A DNA stretch of 32,991 nucleotides. It comes from an uncultured Emergencia sp. (GTDB taxonomy: Bacteria; Bacillota; Clostridia; Peptostreptococcales; Anaerovoracaceae). The notes under the pieces were generated by a model. It did no database searches. It had not been told where the DNA came from and worked only from the letters and a program-made list of their open reading frames with translations. Shown in pieces: positions 1 to 7,250 of the stretch; position 1 is the first letter of the stretch; every line of letters begins with the position of its first letter. Where the stretch lies: NCBI GenBank assembly GCA_937997955.1, contig CALLDR010000062.1, forward strand, positions 1-32,991, written 5' to 3'. Made by a program: the position numbers and the translations under genes.

Positions 1-2
1 AG

Positions 3-242
3 AAAGGCCGCGCCGTGGGCATGGAACAGGGCCTTGAACAAGGTCTCGAACAGGGAATTGAACAGGGCCTCGAACGGGGTATTGAGCAAGGCCTGGAGCG
101 GGGAATTGCCGCGTTGATCGCGGATTATTTAGAGGACGGAAAGGATAAAGCTGAAATTGTAAAACGGCTGCAGAAACGCTTTGAACTGGACGAGGAAAGA
201 GCAAAGGCATATTTTGCAGACTATGAGGAAAAAGCGAAATAA
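3..242 (+). CDS. Rpn-family recombination-promoting nuclease, C-terminal fragment
   Basis: The reading frame is already open at the left edge, so this is the 3' end of a gene starting outside the window; the GTG at 15 is probably not the start. What is visible is a tail of seven tetrapeptide repeats (EQGL/ERGI type) encoded by seven 12-bp units at 24-107, followed by a short helical C-terminus. Such tails are characteristic of Rpn / PD-(D/E)XK nuclease-family 'transposase' proteins, which in E. coli RpnA promote RecA-independent recombination. The catalytic domain is off-window, so the family call rests on the tail and on the complete relative at 15014. A strong terminator follows at 290-330. 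Confidence 0.6.
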   Translation, partial: KGRAVGMEQGLEQGLEQGIEQGLERGIEQGLERGIAALIADYLEDGKDKAEIVKRLQKRFELDEERAKAYFADYEEKAK

Positions 243-289
243 AGGATCCTTTGATCGGGGGAAGCTGCAGCGCGAATATAACTTTGATA

Positions 290-330
290 GAAAAAGACAC
301 CAATCTTAAAATGAGATCGGTGTCTTTTTA
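290..330 (+). terminator. Rho-independent terminator after the Rpn fragment
   Basis: A perfect 11-bp stem, AAAAAGACACC (291-301) with GGTGTCTTTTT (319-329), around a 17-nt loop that can pair further. A-rich and T-rich flanks would let it work in both directions. Confidence 0.85.
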
Positions 331-366
331 CATAACGCCCATGGGAAACGTTTTTCGTTGAATTCG

Positions 367-395
367 TTGAAGTCGGCAAGATGAAATGGTATACT
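367..395 (+). promoter_or_regulatory. Sigma-70-type promoter for the SIS / sigma-54 activator pair
   Basis: TTGAAG (367-372), a 17-bp spacer, then TATACT (390-395) with an extended -10 TGG before it. The predicted start near 402 leaves a leader of about 47 nt before the ATG at 449. A short direct repeat CGTTGAA lies over the -35 region. Confidence 0.6.
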
Positions 396-448
396 TTTAG
401 AAGAAGCGTATGACCTATGATATGTATGATAATAAACGGGAGGATGAA

Positions 449-1048
449 ATGAGTAAAAAGAGTGATATGGATGCGGAACAGCTGGAATATTTGACGGGCG
501 CCCTGATTGATATTGAGATGGAAAACCTGATGCAGTTCAGGAGAACCGTCGATTTCGATATGCTGAAGACATTGGTAAATGACATTCAGGAAGCTCCGGA
601 GGTGGTCATCATCGGTTCCAGAGCATCCAGCGTGCTGGTTTCCTACGCGACGTATATTTTCAACAAAATCGGGATACGGACGTCGGGCTTTGACGCGGCG
701 GATACAAAATCTCTGGACAGCATCATCAACATCGACCGTACAGCCCTTGTTATCGCCTTTGGCTTTGCGCGGTTCCCTAAATCCACCATCGTAACCTCTC
801 GCTTTTTGAAAAACAGAGGCTATAAAATCGTATCGATTACAGCGGATACCAAGTCGCCTCTGGTGGAGCTGTCAGAGTACGCTTTTCGATTGAAGGCCAG
901 CTCTTACGGCTATACGGACTCTTATTCTTCTGCTATGCTTTTGATCAACCTGATCGTGGTCATCATTGGAAAACTGGGAGGAACGGACACAGAAAAGCGG
1001 TTGAAAGAATTCGATGAAACGGCACAGCAATTGGATTTCTATTTATAG
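449..1048 (+). CDS. SIS-domain protein, RpiR-like without the DNA-binding domain
   Basis: About 199 residues that look like the sugar-isomerase (SIS) effector half of an RpiR/MurR regulator: a V-V-I-I-G-S-R-A-S-S loop, the following helix, and a second phosphosugar-loop-like segment near ITADTKSP. The usual N-terminal RpiR helix-turn-helix of roughly 75 residues is absent. I chose ATG 449 because GGGAGG (438-443) sits at good spacing; the in-frame ATG at 410 has no convincing ribosome site. The stop is 12 nt from the sigma-54 activator, so the two are co-transcribed. Inference: a detached ligand sensor for the activator, binding a phosphosugar, amino-sugar or other small molecule. It could instead be an isomerase. 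Confidence 0.7.
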   Translation: MSKKSDMDAEQLEYLTGALIDIEMENLMQFRRTVDFDMLKTLVNDIQEAPEVVIIGSRASSVLVSYATYIFNKIGIRTSGFDAADTKSLDSIINIDRTALVIAFGFARFPKSTIVTSRFLKNRGYKIVSITADTKSPLVELSEYAFRLKASSYGYTDSYSSAMLLINLIVVIIGKLGGTDTEKRLKEFDETAQQLDFYL

Positions 1049-1060
1049 AGGGGAAATTAC

Positions 1061-2104
1061 ATGTTGATTGAACAATATTGTAAAAGAGATAAAGATATAT
1101 TGACTCTGAGAGTCCCCCTGGAGGATTACATGTTCAATCATATTCTGACGGGAAATTCCGTGATGATCGAGCAGGTGGAGAAGATCAACAAGATCGCTGG
1201 GTCCTCTACAGCGGTGCTGATCACCGGGGAGACAGGCACGGGAAAAGAGCTGTACGCCGAGTATATCCATCAGACGAGCGTCAGGAAGAAACGCAGCTAT
1301 GCAAAGGTCAACTGCGCCACCATACCGGAAAAACTATTTGAGTCTGAGATGTTTGGTTACGTGCCGGGCGCTTTTACCGGCGCGCTGAAGACGGGCAAAA
1401 AGGGCTTCTTTGAAATCGCGGATGGAGGGACGCTGTTTCTGGATGAAATCGGTGAATTGCCCCTGTCGCTGCAGTCAAAGCTTTTGCGGGTGCTGCAGGA
1501 AAACGTCTTTACAAAGATCGGAAGCAGCGCGGAAATCAAAACGGATGTACGGATCATAGCGGCTACCAATAAGGATCTTCATGAAATGGCTGCGGAAGGC
1601 GTATTTCGGAAGGATTTGTTCTACCGTCTGAACGTGATTCCCATCACGCTGCTGCCGCTGCGTGACAGACAGGAGGATATTCTCCTGCTCACATTTTACT
1701 TTGTCCGCGTCTTCAATGAAATCTACTGTGGAGAAAAGCAGGTCAGCGAAAAGCTGATGCGGGCCTTTTTGGACTATATGTGGCCGGGAAATGTACGCGA
1801 GCTGCGTAATACTGTAGAGCGGCTGGTGCTGTTAAGCGATGAAAAAGTGCTGACAGACATCAGCATCCTGGAGGAATCCTTTGAGAAGAACGTGATGTTT
1901 TCCTTAGACGATTCCAATATGGATGGGATTATGCCGGTGCGGGTCCGCGATCTGCAGAGCAGAGAGAAGTCTCTCAAGGAGATCGTCAGCGAGTACGAAA
2001 TTTTTATCATCAAAGAATATATGAAGGAATATGGGAGTCTGAGAAAAGCTGCCGCCGCGCTAAAAACCAGTCCATCGGTCCTTTCGCGCAAGCTGCGCCG
2101 GTAA
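1061..2104 (+). CDS. Sigma-54-dependent transcriptional activator (AAA+ enhancer-binding protein) without a sensor domain
   Basis: A 347-residue bacterial enhancer-binding protein that remodels sigma-54 RNA polymerase by ATP hydrolysis. Visible are Walker A GETGTGK (56-62), the sigma-54-contacting GAFTGA loop (103-108), Walker B GGTLFLDE (122-129), the WPGNVREL motif, and a C-terminal Fis-type helix-turn-helix ending in SVLSRKLRR. The AAA+ domain starts almost at the N-terminus, so no receiver, GAF, PAS or PRD sensor is present. GAGGGG lies just upstream of ATG 1061. The SIS gene immediately upstream may supply sensing, and a matching -24/-12 promoter follows at 2234. Family assignment is firm; the signal is unknown. 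Confidence 0.93.
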   Translation: MLIEQYCKRDKDILTLRVPLEDYMFNHILTGNSVMIEQVEKINKIAGSSTAVLITGETGTGKELYAEYIHQTSVRKKRSYAKVNCATIPEKLFESEMFGYVPGAFTGALKTGKKGFFEIADGGTLFLDEIGELPLSLQSKLLRVLQENVFTKIGSSAEIKTDVRIIAATNKDLHEMAAEGVFRKDLFYRLNVIPITLLPLRDRQEDILLLTFYFVRVFNEIYCGEKQVSEKLMRAFLDYMWPGNVRELRNTVERLVLLSDEKVLTDISILEESFEKNVMFSLDDSNMDGIMPVRVRDLQSREKSLKEIVSEYEIFIIKEYMKEYGSLRKAAAALKTSPSVLSRKLRR

Positions 2105-2130
2105 AGGCCCCACTGTTCTTAAAAAGGAAC

Positions 2131-2181
2131 GCGTTGCAAAATCAGAACAGTTTTGGTGTTCTTGTTTCGCAACGCCTTTTT
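2131..2181 (+). terminator. Terminator-like hairpin after the activator gene
   Basis: Eighteen-nt arms (2131-2148 and 2158-2175) pair with two mismatches, with GCGTTGC/GCAACGC at the base, and are followed by CTTTTT. A second 8-bp inverted repeat, ACTGTTCT (2112-2119) with AGAACAGT (2144-2151), overlaps it. Because the region lies about 60-120 bp upstream of the -24 element, these dyads could also be activator-binding sites. Confidence 0.6.
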
Positions 2182-2198
2182 GATTTCACGACAAAATG

Positions 2199-2212
2199 GT
2201 TGAAATTTCGAC
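2199..2212. promoter_or_regulatory. Imperfect palindrome upstream of the sigma-54 promoter, possible activator site
   Basis: GTTGAAATTTCGAC is a 14-bp near-palindrome with one mismatched pair, centred about 30 bp upstream of the -24 element. Sigma-54 activators usually bind dyads upstream of the promoter, but this spacing is short, so the assignment is tentative. Confidence 0.3.
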
Positions 2213-2233
2213 ACTTTAACGGGATAAAGGAAT

Positions 2234-2249
2234 TGGCATGGCTTTTGCT
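2234..2249 (+). promoter_or_regulatory. Sigma-54 (-24/-12) promoter
   Basis: TGGCATG-N4-TTGCT matches the sigma-54 consensus TGGCACG-N4-TTGCW at nearly every position. The invariant GG (2235-2236) and GC (2247-2248) are separated by exactly 10 bp. The predicted transcription start is near 2260, ahead of the ATG at 2296 and its AAGGAGG. The gene just upstream encodes a sigma-54 activator, which strengthens the call. Confidence 0.88.
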
Positions 2250-2295
2250 CTTTCTATACTTGATTTTACTCATGTAAAGCAAGGAGGACGAAAAG

Positions 2296-3429
2296 ATGAA
2301 AGCAAAAACTGTGGGATTCCCCATGATTCATAATTTCGCAGGAGATGACAGGGATTTTATGCCGGAGCTCTTCGCGTTTATGGATCGTTATGAAGGCGTT
2401 GAATTCTATTTAGAGACAGGCTATGGCGAAAGATTGGGGTATACGGCAGAGGACTATCTGCAGGCTTCCTCTAAGGTGCATTTCGTATCATTTGAGCAGG
2501 CGTATAAGCAGGATATAACCATGATACTGAAAAATCCGGATCTTGAGAATCTGGAGATGCTGAAGGACGGCTCAGTGCTCTTCACAATGCTGCACTATTC
2601 CACGCGGCCCGCAGTAATCGAATTGATCAAGCGCAAGCATATCAAGTCCTTCTCCATGGACTCTATCGTCGATGACAGCGGACTTCGCATGTTCGTAGAT
2701 TATTTCGGTACAGCATATGAAGCCTGCAAGGTAGGCGTGCAGGTGCTGAAAGAAACCTTCGATGATTTTTATTCCGAAGAGAGAGGGCCGATCAAAGCGC
2801 TGATCATGGGAGCCGGAGGCGTAGGCCAGGGGGCCGTAAAAGCGCTGGAGGTGCTCAGCGACGCGGAATTCCTGGATAAAGAAAACGTGCAGGGCATATT
2901 GACGTCTGTGGCTACGAGAACGATCACCTCTCACAGGGGTCTGATGCAGAAGCTTTTGTCGGAAACAGACCTTCTCATCGACGCGACTCAGAGAAAGGAC
3001 CAGACGGTGCAGCTGATTCCTAACGAAGACGTGGCCCTGCTTCCGAAGCACGCGGTCATCGTAGATATCACGGCAGACCGCTATGACTTCACAATGGATC
3101 CACCGCTCCGCAGAGTCATAGAAGGAACGGTCAACGGCGATCCGGCGCACTATATCATCTATCCTGACGACGCTCTTTATGACGAGCTTCCCGATGAAAT
3201 CGACTCGACGCACAGACGTGTTATCGTAGGCTGCGACGCGTGGCCAGGTAAGGACTCCCAGCGTTCTGTCCGCTATTATTTCAACCTGATGAAGAACTAT
3301 GTCGGTATTCTTCTGACCAAGGAGCCAGAGGAGATTTCTGAGAACAGCGATAACCTCTTTGAGCGCGGTCTCTACAGGGGAACCCTGAAGCACTTTGAAA
3401 ACACGAGAAGAAAACAAGGAAAGGAGTAA
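2296..3429 (+). CDS. Alanine dehydrogenase / transhydrogenase-fold NAD(P)-dependent dehydrogenase
   Basis: A 377-residue protein with the two-domain AlaDH/PNT layout. The N-terminal part keeps the family's two catalytic positions: a lysine in ILKNP (K79, equivalent to the VKVKEP lysine) and a histidine in LFTMLH (H100, equivalent to LFTYLH). A Rossmann dinucleotide loop GAGGVG is at 172-177. The start is supported by AAGGAGG upstream. The N-terminus and the region after the nucleotide domain diverge from true alanine dehydrogenases, so the substrate may be another amino or imino acid, as in saccharopine- or carboxyethylornithine-type relatives. It is first in the sigma-54 operon, and its stop is 3 nt from the antiporter ATG. 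Confidence 0.7.
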   Translation: MKAKTVGFPMIHNFAGDDRDFMPELFAFMDRYEGVEFYLETGYGERLGYTAEDYLQASSKVHFVSFEQAYKQDITMILKNPDLENLEMLKDGSVLFTMLHYSTRPAVIELIKRKHIKSFSMDSIVDDSGLRMFVDYFGTAYEACKVGVQVLKETFDDFYSEERGPIKALIMGAGGVGQGAVKALEVLSDAEFLDKENVQGILTSVATRTITSHRGLMQKLLSETDLLIDATQRKDQTVQLIPNEDVALLPKHAVIVDITADRYDFTMDPPLRRVIEGTVNGDPAHYIIYPDDALYDELPDEIDSTHRRVIVGCDAWPGKDSQRSVRYYFNLMKNYVGILLTKEPEEISENSDNLFERGLYRGTLKHFENTRRKQGKE

Positions 3430-3432
3430 TAT

Positions 3433-4950
3433 ATGGAACATTATGGACTAATATCGATTATACCGCCGATTCTCGCGATCCTTTTGGCGCTGAAGACGAA
3501 GAACATCATCGTGTCGCTGTTCTTTGCTCTGTATTTAGGCGCGATCGCGCTGGCCGACTGGAATCCGGTCAAAGCCTTCGCGAACCTGATTCCTAATTTT
3601 ATCTATGAGCAGGTCGCGTCGGACTCCAACATGCAGTCTATCACAAATCTGTGCATCATTGGAGGCTTTGTCGCTTTGATTTCCGCCTCCGGCGGGGCGG
3701 CAGCCTTCGCGAAGACCGCAGCGAAATGGGTGAAGAAGAAGAAAGCGGCAGAAACAGCCATGTGGCTTGGCGGTCTGTTTGTATGGTTTACAGATTCTGG
3801 AAACTCTCTGCTGGTAGGACCGATTTTCCAGCCGATTGCAGAAAAGTTCAAGGTTTCCCGAGAAAAGTTCGCCTTTATCCTTGACGCTACCTCTTCGCCG
3901 ATCTGCGCCCTGATTCCGATCATCAGCTGGGGCGTATATATCATGGGTCTGATCGACGTGGAGCTTGAAAACCTGTCTATGGAGGGTTCCAGCTGGACCC
4001 TGTTCATTGAGGCGATGCCATATCAGTTCTACAATATTCTGATGCTGGTCATGGTAGGCTTCCTGTGCATCACCCAGTTTGATTTCGGCCCGATGCTGAA
4101 GGCGCAGAGGCGCGCGGAACTGGAAGGAAAGACCATCAGGGACGGCGGCGTGCCGATGAGAAAGACGGTAGAAGTCAATCTGCCGGAGGGCGTTGAGCCT
4201 AAAGCCATCTCTGTCATACTGCCTCTGGCCATCATGCTGGTGACCATGTTTACCATCTTCTTTTTAAACGGATTTCCGAAAGAGAGCATCAGCGGCGTTG
4301 TCATCAGGCAGGGTATCGCTCTGGGATTTATTCTGGGCGGCATCGTAGCCGGCGTGATAAATCACAGAATGGGTATTTTCACCGCGAAGCAGATCGAAAC
4401 AAAGGTCTTCGACGGCATGAAGGACATGATGTATTTGATCGTCATGATGATCCTGTCCTGGTCTCTGGGCAGCGTATGCTCCCAGATGGGGACCGCGTAT
4501 TTCATTTTGGAGGTGACAGAGGGCCTGCTGAATCCGGCAGTATTGCCTGCAATTCTGTTTGTGATCGGCTGCTGCATGTCGCTGGCTACCGGCTCATCCT
4601 GGGGCACCTTCGCGATCCTGATCCCGATCGGCTTCCCGATCGCGGCGCTGATGGGAACTCCGCTGCCAGTTACGATTGCCGCAGTTATCAGCGGCGGCGT
4701 ATTCGGAGATCAGTGTTCACCGATCTCTGATACGACCATGCTGGCGTCCATGGGCTCAGCCTGCGATCACATCGACCATTTCAAGACGCAGCTTCCGTAC
4801 GCGTGTACCGTAGCGGCTGTCTCAGCAGTACTGTACATTGTTGCGGGATATATGGAAGAGTCCTGGATCGTACTGGTGGGCGCTGTATTGTTGTTTGCAG
4901 TGGTAACCGCGCTTCACAAAGTATCTAAAAAATCCATTTTAACACAATAA
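3433..4950 (+). CDS. NhaC-type Na+/H+ antiporter family membrane protein
   Basis: A 505-residue polytopic membrane protein with roughly 11-12 hydrophobic segments. It shows the family's duplicated signature: a first-half WFTDSGNSLLVGPIF segment and a second-half GGVFGDQCSPISDTT segment followed by a conserved D/H-rich stretch. The ribosome site GGAAAGGAG lies inside the end of the dehydrogenase gene, so the pair is translationally close. Members exchange Na+ for H+ or carry organic anions and amino acids; linkage to an amino-acid-dehydrogenase-like enzyme makes a metabolite/Na+ exchanger plausible. Expression is expected from the sigma-54 promoter. A strong terminator follows. Confidence 0.85.
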   Translation: MEHYGLISIIPPILAILLALKTKNIIVSLFFALYLGAIALADWNPVKAFANLIPNFIYEQVASDSNMQSITNLCIIGGFVALISASGGAAAFAKTAAKWVKKKKAAETAMWLGGLFVWFTDSGNSLLVGPIFQPIAEKFKVSREKFAFILDATSSPICALIPIISWGVYIMGLIDVELENLSMEGSSWTLFIEAMPYQFYNILMLVMVGFLCITQFDFGPMLKAQRRAELEGKTIRDGGVPMRKTVEVNLPEGVEPKAISVILPLAIMLVTMFTIFFLNGFPKESISGVVIRQGIALGFILGGIVAGVINHRMGIFTAKQIETKVFDGMKDMMYLIVMMILSWSLGSVCSQMGTAYFILEVTEGLLNPAVLPAILFVIGCCMSLATGSSWGTFAILIPIGFPIAALMGTPLPVTIAAVISGGVFGDQCSPISDTTMLASMGSACDHIDHFKTQLPYACTVAAVSAVLYIVAGYMEESWIVLVGAVLLFAVVTALHKVSKKSILTQ

Positions 4951-5008
4951 CGGTTAAGCTGGTGTGTTAACAGCCGTTCTGTGCGGGAATTACAGCGTGC
5001 GGAATGAG

Positions 5009-5056
5009 AAAAGACTGCCTGTCACAGTGTCGTTCTTTGGACAGGCAGTCTTTTAT
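5009..5056 (+). terminator. Rho-independent terminator of the sigma-54 operon
   Basis: A perfect 15-bp stem, AAAAGACTGCCTGTC (5009-5023) with GACAGGCAGTCTTTT (5040-5054), around a 16-nt loop. The A/T ends make it potentially bidirectional. Confidence 0.9.
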
Positions 5057-5059
5057 TGT

Positions 5060-5135
5060 CCCTTCAGCCTCAAGTGCGAAATTTCCAGGCTGAAGCTTCC
5101 AGAGCGAAGTCTCTGAGGCGAAGCCTTCCGTGCGA
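5060..5135. repeat. Cluster of short palindromes between convergent genes
   Basis: A gene-free stretch with several stacked inverted repeats: CTTCAGCCT with AGGCTGAAG enclosing 16 nt, AGAG with CTCT around CGAAGT, and AGGC with GCCT around GAA. GCGAAG recurs at short intervals. It could be a small structured RNA or a decayed repetitive palindromic element; no known family is recognised. Confidence 0.35.
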
Positions 5136-5136
5136 A

Positions 5137-5166
5137 AGAAAAGCTATCCCCTTAACAGGGATAGCC
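5137..5166 (-). terminator. Terminator of the DUF4430 gene
   Basis: Read on the minus strand, GCTATCCC (5165-5158) and GGGATAGC (5150-5143) form a perfect 8-bp stem with a 7-nt loop, followed by TTTTC and more pyrimidines. It begins only a few bases after the stop codon of the lipoprotein gene. Confidence 0.75.
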
Positions 5167-5172
5167 AGTCTG

Positions 5173-5616
5173 TCATTCATCTTTCTCGCTCTTCTCGCTT
5201 TTATATACCCACTCCAGCACGTCTCCGTCCTGCAGCTTCTGCTGGGCCTCAGCCACGGTGCAGAGCTCTCCGTTCAGCTTATACTGCCATATGCGGCTGG
5301 AATAGTAGTCGCCGTTCTCTACGCCGCCGATGCCCTGCACGGAGCCGTCCGTGGTCTCCACGGTGATCGGCATGTCTGCCACGTTGCAGTAGAGCTGGAT
5401 CGCCTCCAGAACAGTAGAGTTCTCTTCAATTTTAAACGGTTCATCCGATACGTCCTCCAGCTCTGCCTTCTTCGGGAAGTCAATGCTGACGGTTATCTCG
5501 ATCGGATTGATCACCGGTGCAGCTTCCTCCGCGTCCCCGCCGCAGCCGCTCGCCAAAAGCAGGCAGCTGACGGTCAGCGCACAAAGGACGAAACCGGTCA
5601 GGATTCTTCTCTTCAT
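5173..5616 (-). CDS. DUF4430 (transcobalamin-like C-terminal domain) lipoprotein
   Basis: A 147-residue secreted lipoprotein. The N-terminus MKRR is followed by a hydrophobic signal and a lipobox LASGC, so the cysteine should be lipidated and the protein tethered outside the membrane. The mature part carries the DUF4430 pattern: a threonine/valine-rich strand, then DYYSSRIWQYKLNGE and a terminal DGDVLEWVY. DUF4430 domains occur in cobalamin-binding and surface proteins, but the ligand here is unknown. Start 5616 was chosen over an upstream in-frame ATG because AAGAGGTGAT lies at good spacing and the signal peptide begins there. It is transcribed alone, with its own terminator and an unusually structured leader. 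Confidence 0.75.
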   Translation of the reverse strand: MKRRILTGFVLCALTVSCLLLASGCGGDAEEAAPVINPIEITVSIDFPKKAELEDVSDEPFKIEENSTVLEAIQLYCNVADMPITVETTDGSVQGIGGVENGDYYSSRIWQYKLNGELCTVAEAQQKLQDGDVLEWVYKSEKSEKDE

Positions 5617-5640
5617 ACAGATCACCTCTTTCATAATGTA

Positions 5641-5692
5641 GGAAATATCGACTTTTCGATATTTCCGGAATTTCAACGTATGCTTCGCATAC
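5641..5692 (-). repeat. Two hairpins in the leader of the DUF4430 gene
   Basis: GGAAATATCGA (5641-5651) and TCGATATTTCC (5656-5666) form a perfect 11-bp hairpin with a 4-nt loop. GTATGC (5678-5683) and GCATAC (5687-5692) form a second, 6-bp hairpin with loop TTC. Both lie between the predicted transcription start near 5715 and the ribosome site. Neither is followed by a T run, so they do not look like plain terminators. Confidence 0.55.
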
Positions 5693-5721
5693 TCCTACGC
5701 TCACTGTTCTTTTCTATATGT

Positions 5722-5730
5722 AGTATACCA
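5722..5730 (-). promoter_or_regulatory. Extended -10 promoter of the DUF4430 gene
   Basis: On the minus strand TGG-TATACT gives an extended -10 (hexamer at 5727-5722). A weak -35 candidate TTATAA lies 17 bp upstream, inside the end of the amidohydrolase gene. Confidence 0.45.
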
Positions 5731-5736
5731 TACTTT

Positions 5737-5766
5737 CACGCAGATTATAACCACGCAGATTATAAC
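5737..5766. repeat. Perfect 15-bp tandem duplication over the amidohydrolase stop codon
   Basis: CACGCAGATTATAAC occurs twice back to back (5737-5751 and 5752-5766). The second copy contains the stop codon of the minus-strand amidohydrolase gene (5760-5762), so the duplication looks recent. Confidence 0.9.
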
Positions 5767-7184
5767 CGCATGGAAGTCATCAAATCGTACATTTCATTGG
5801 CAGCCTCGTCTTCCTCGTCATAGACGATCAGGCTGTCCATGATGGTCATGCTGGCATGCATTCCGGAGAACTTTTTCAGTCCGGCGTCAAAAGGATTCTC
5901 GTCGAAGATGGTGAAGTCGGCCAGCTTCCCCTGCTCTATGGTTCCGAAATCCCTGCTTCTGCCCAGGATCGCCGCCGCCTCCACGGTCAGCTGGTCAATG
6001 GCTTCCTCTACAGAATTCACGTGGCCGAAGACAGATTTGTTCAGATAATCCGTCGGCCAGGTGGCAGCAAAGGCCAGCTGGTCAGGGTCCAGGTCCGCCG
6101 ACCGGCAGGCTTCCTCCGCGACGCCCTTTTCCGCCGCCAGGACCAGCGCGTTGTTTTTATATCCCTTGCCGCGGATTTTATCAAAGGTGCGGCAGGCCTT
6201 TTCCGCCGATTCAGCGTCCAGAGCGTCCAGGTGGATGTCGAAGCCCTTTTCACAGGCCGCCAGACACAGCCCGTCCAGCTCTTCCTGCGGGAAGAAAGCA
6301 AGGTTTTCGTCCTGACAGCATTCCAGCTTCAGCACGTCGAAGGTCATCAGGCCGTCCATTTCCGTACATTTGGTGCGTCCCTGGGAGAGACGGTGCAGAA
6401 CCATCCTGCGGTCCAGAGGCCGGTTGACATACAGGCTTGCGAAATATCTCTGGCGGACCGGTTCGCTTTCTCCGATCATGGCCAGCAGACAGTCCTGATA
6501 CAGCAGAGAGAAGTATTCCGGCGCGCACAGATCCAGTACGGCGGTAAACCCTTTGTCCGCCAGATTCAGCGTCTGCTGCCGGACGAGGCCTTCCACATCT
6601 TCAAACGGCGACAGAATATGCATCAAAATGTCTAGCGGGGAGATAAAAGGCACGGCGTCGTCGTCCTCGACCACCTCGGCCACCATGGCGGCCGCCGCCG
6701 AATTCATCCAGCAGTGATAACCGGAGGCGCCCAGCAGAAGCACAGGCCGCCCGCTTTCAATCTCATCCAGCAGCCGTGCCGCTTCCTCGGGATCGTCGTA
6801 GTCGGCCAGCAGATGCTCATTGTACCCGTATCCGAAGATCAGCTCATCTTCGCAGCTTTGGGCATAGTCTGCCGTGTATTCCAGCACCGTATCCAGATCC
6901 CACACCGGATCGATGGAGAGATACAGATCCTCAAAGATCTGCAGGGACGGCGTGTCGTGGACGTCGATAAAGCCGGGGAACATGTATTTTCCGTTCAGGT
7001 CGATGACCTCCGTGTCGCTGCCTGTGATCTCGTCCATTCCCTCAAACTCGCCTACAGCCAGCACGCGGCCGTCCTTGCACGCCACCGATTCCGCCCAGGG
7101 AAATTCCGGATCCTGGGTGTAGATGTGCCCGTTGCGATAGATGATGTCTGCCGTATGTTTTTTCTTAAAAATTCCAAAAGCCAT
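5760..7184 (-). CDS. Amidohydrolase family 3 (YtcJ-like) protein with degenerate metal site
   Basis: 474 residues with the full metal-dependent amidohydrolase layout: a small beta-sandwich start (ADIIYRNGHIYT), FPGFID at the barrel entry, GYHCWMNSAA, and the C-terminal GTIEQGKLADFTIFD return of the sandwich. Family-3 enzymes hydrolyse amides or esters at a metal centre. Here the usual HxH is H76-D77-T78, so the second histidine is lost, and the late SD motif reads A374-T375, so the aspartate is lost. The barrel lysine (K286) and a histidine (H318) remain. Start 7184 is set by GGAGG just upstream. It may be a pseudoenzyme, a binding protein or an altered hydrolase. Confidence 0.8.
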   Translation of the reverse strand: MAFGIFKKKHTADIIYRNGHIYTQDPEFPWAESVACKDGRVLAVGEFEGMDEITGSDTEVIDLNGKYMFPGFIDVHDTPSLQIFEDLYLSIDPVWDLDTVLEYTADYAQSCEDELIFGYGYNEHLLADYDDPEEAARLLDEIESGRPVLLLGASGYHCWMNSAAAAMVAEVVEDDDAVPFISPLDILMHILSPFEDVEGLVRQQTLNLADKGFTAVLDLCAPEYFSLLYQDCLLAMIGESEPVRQRYFASLYVNRPLDRRMVLHRLSQGRTKCTEMDGLMTFDVLKLECCQDENLAFFPQEELDGLCLAACEKGFDIHLDALDAESAEKACRTFDKIRGKGYKNNALVLAAEKGVAEEACRSADLDPDQLAFAATWPTDYLNKSVFGHVNSVEEAIDQLTVEAAAILGRSRDFGTIEQGKLADFTIFDENPFDAGLKKFSGMHASMTIMDSLIVYDEEDEAANEMYDLMTSMRL

Positions 7185-7212
7185 GGTCAACCTCCGATCT
7201 TTCATATAGTTT

Positions 7213-7244
7213 CATTTTACCATAAATTCTTTTTGTGGTAAACT
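7213..7244. promoter_or_regulatory. Overlapping divergent promoters built on one dyad
   Basis: TTTACCA (7216-7222) and TGGTAAA (7236-7242) form a perfect inverted repeat. Plus strand: TTTACC, 17 bp, extended -10 TGG-TAAACT (ending at 7244). Minus strand: TTTACC, 17 bp, TGG-TAAAAT (ending at 7213). The two promoters occupy the same DNA, so polymerase should not be able to use both at once. The minus one serves the amidohydrolase, the plus one the DUF2284 gene. Confidence 0.5.
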
Positions 7245-7250
7245 TGAATC

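Noticed and set aside
5056..5823. A 255-codon plus-strand open frame
   Set aside because: It runs antisense through the DUF4430 lipoprotein gene, whose lipobox and ribosome site identify the true gene, and crosses that gene's terminator.
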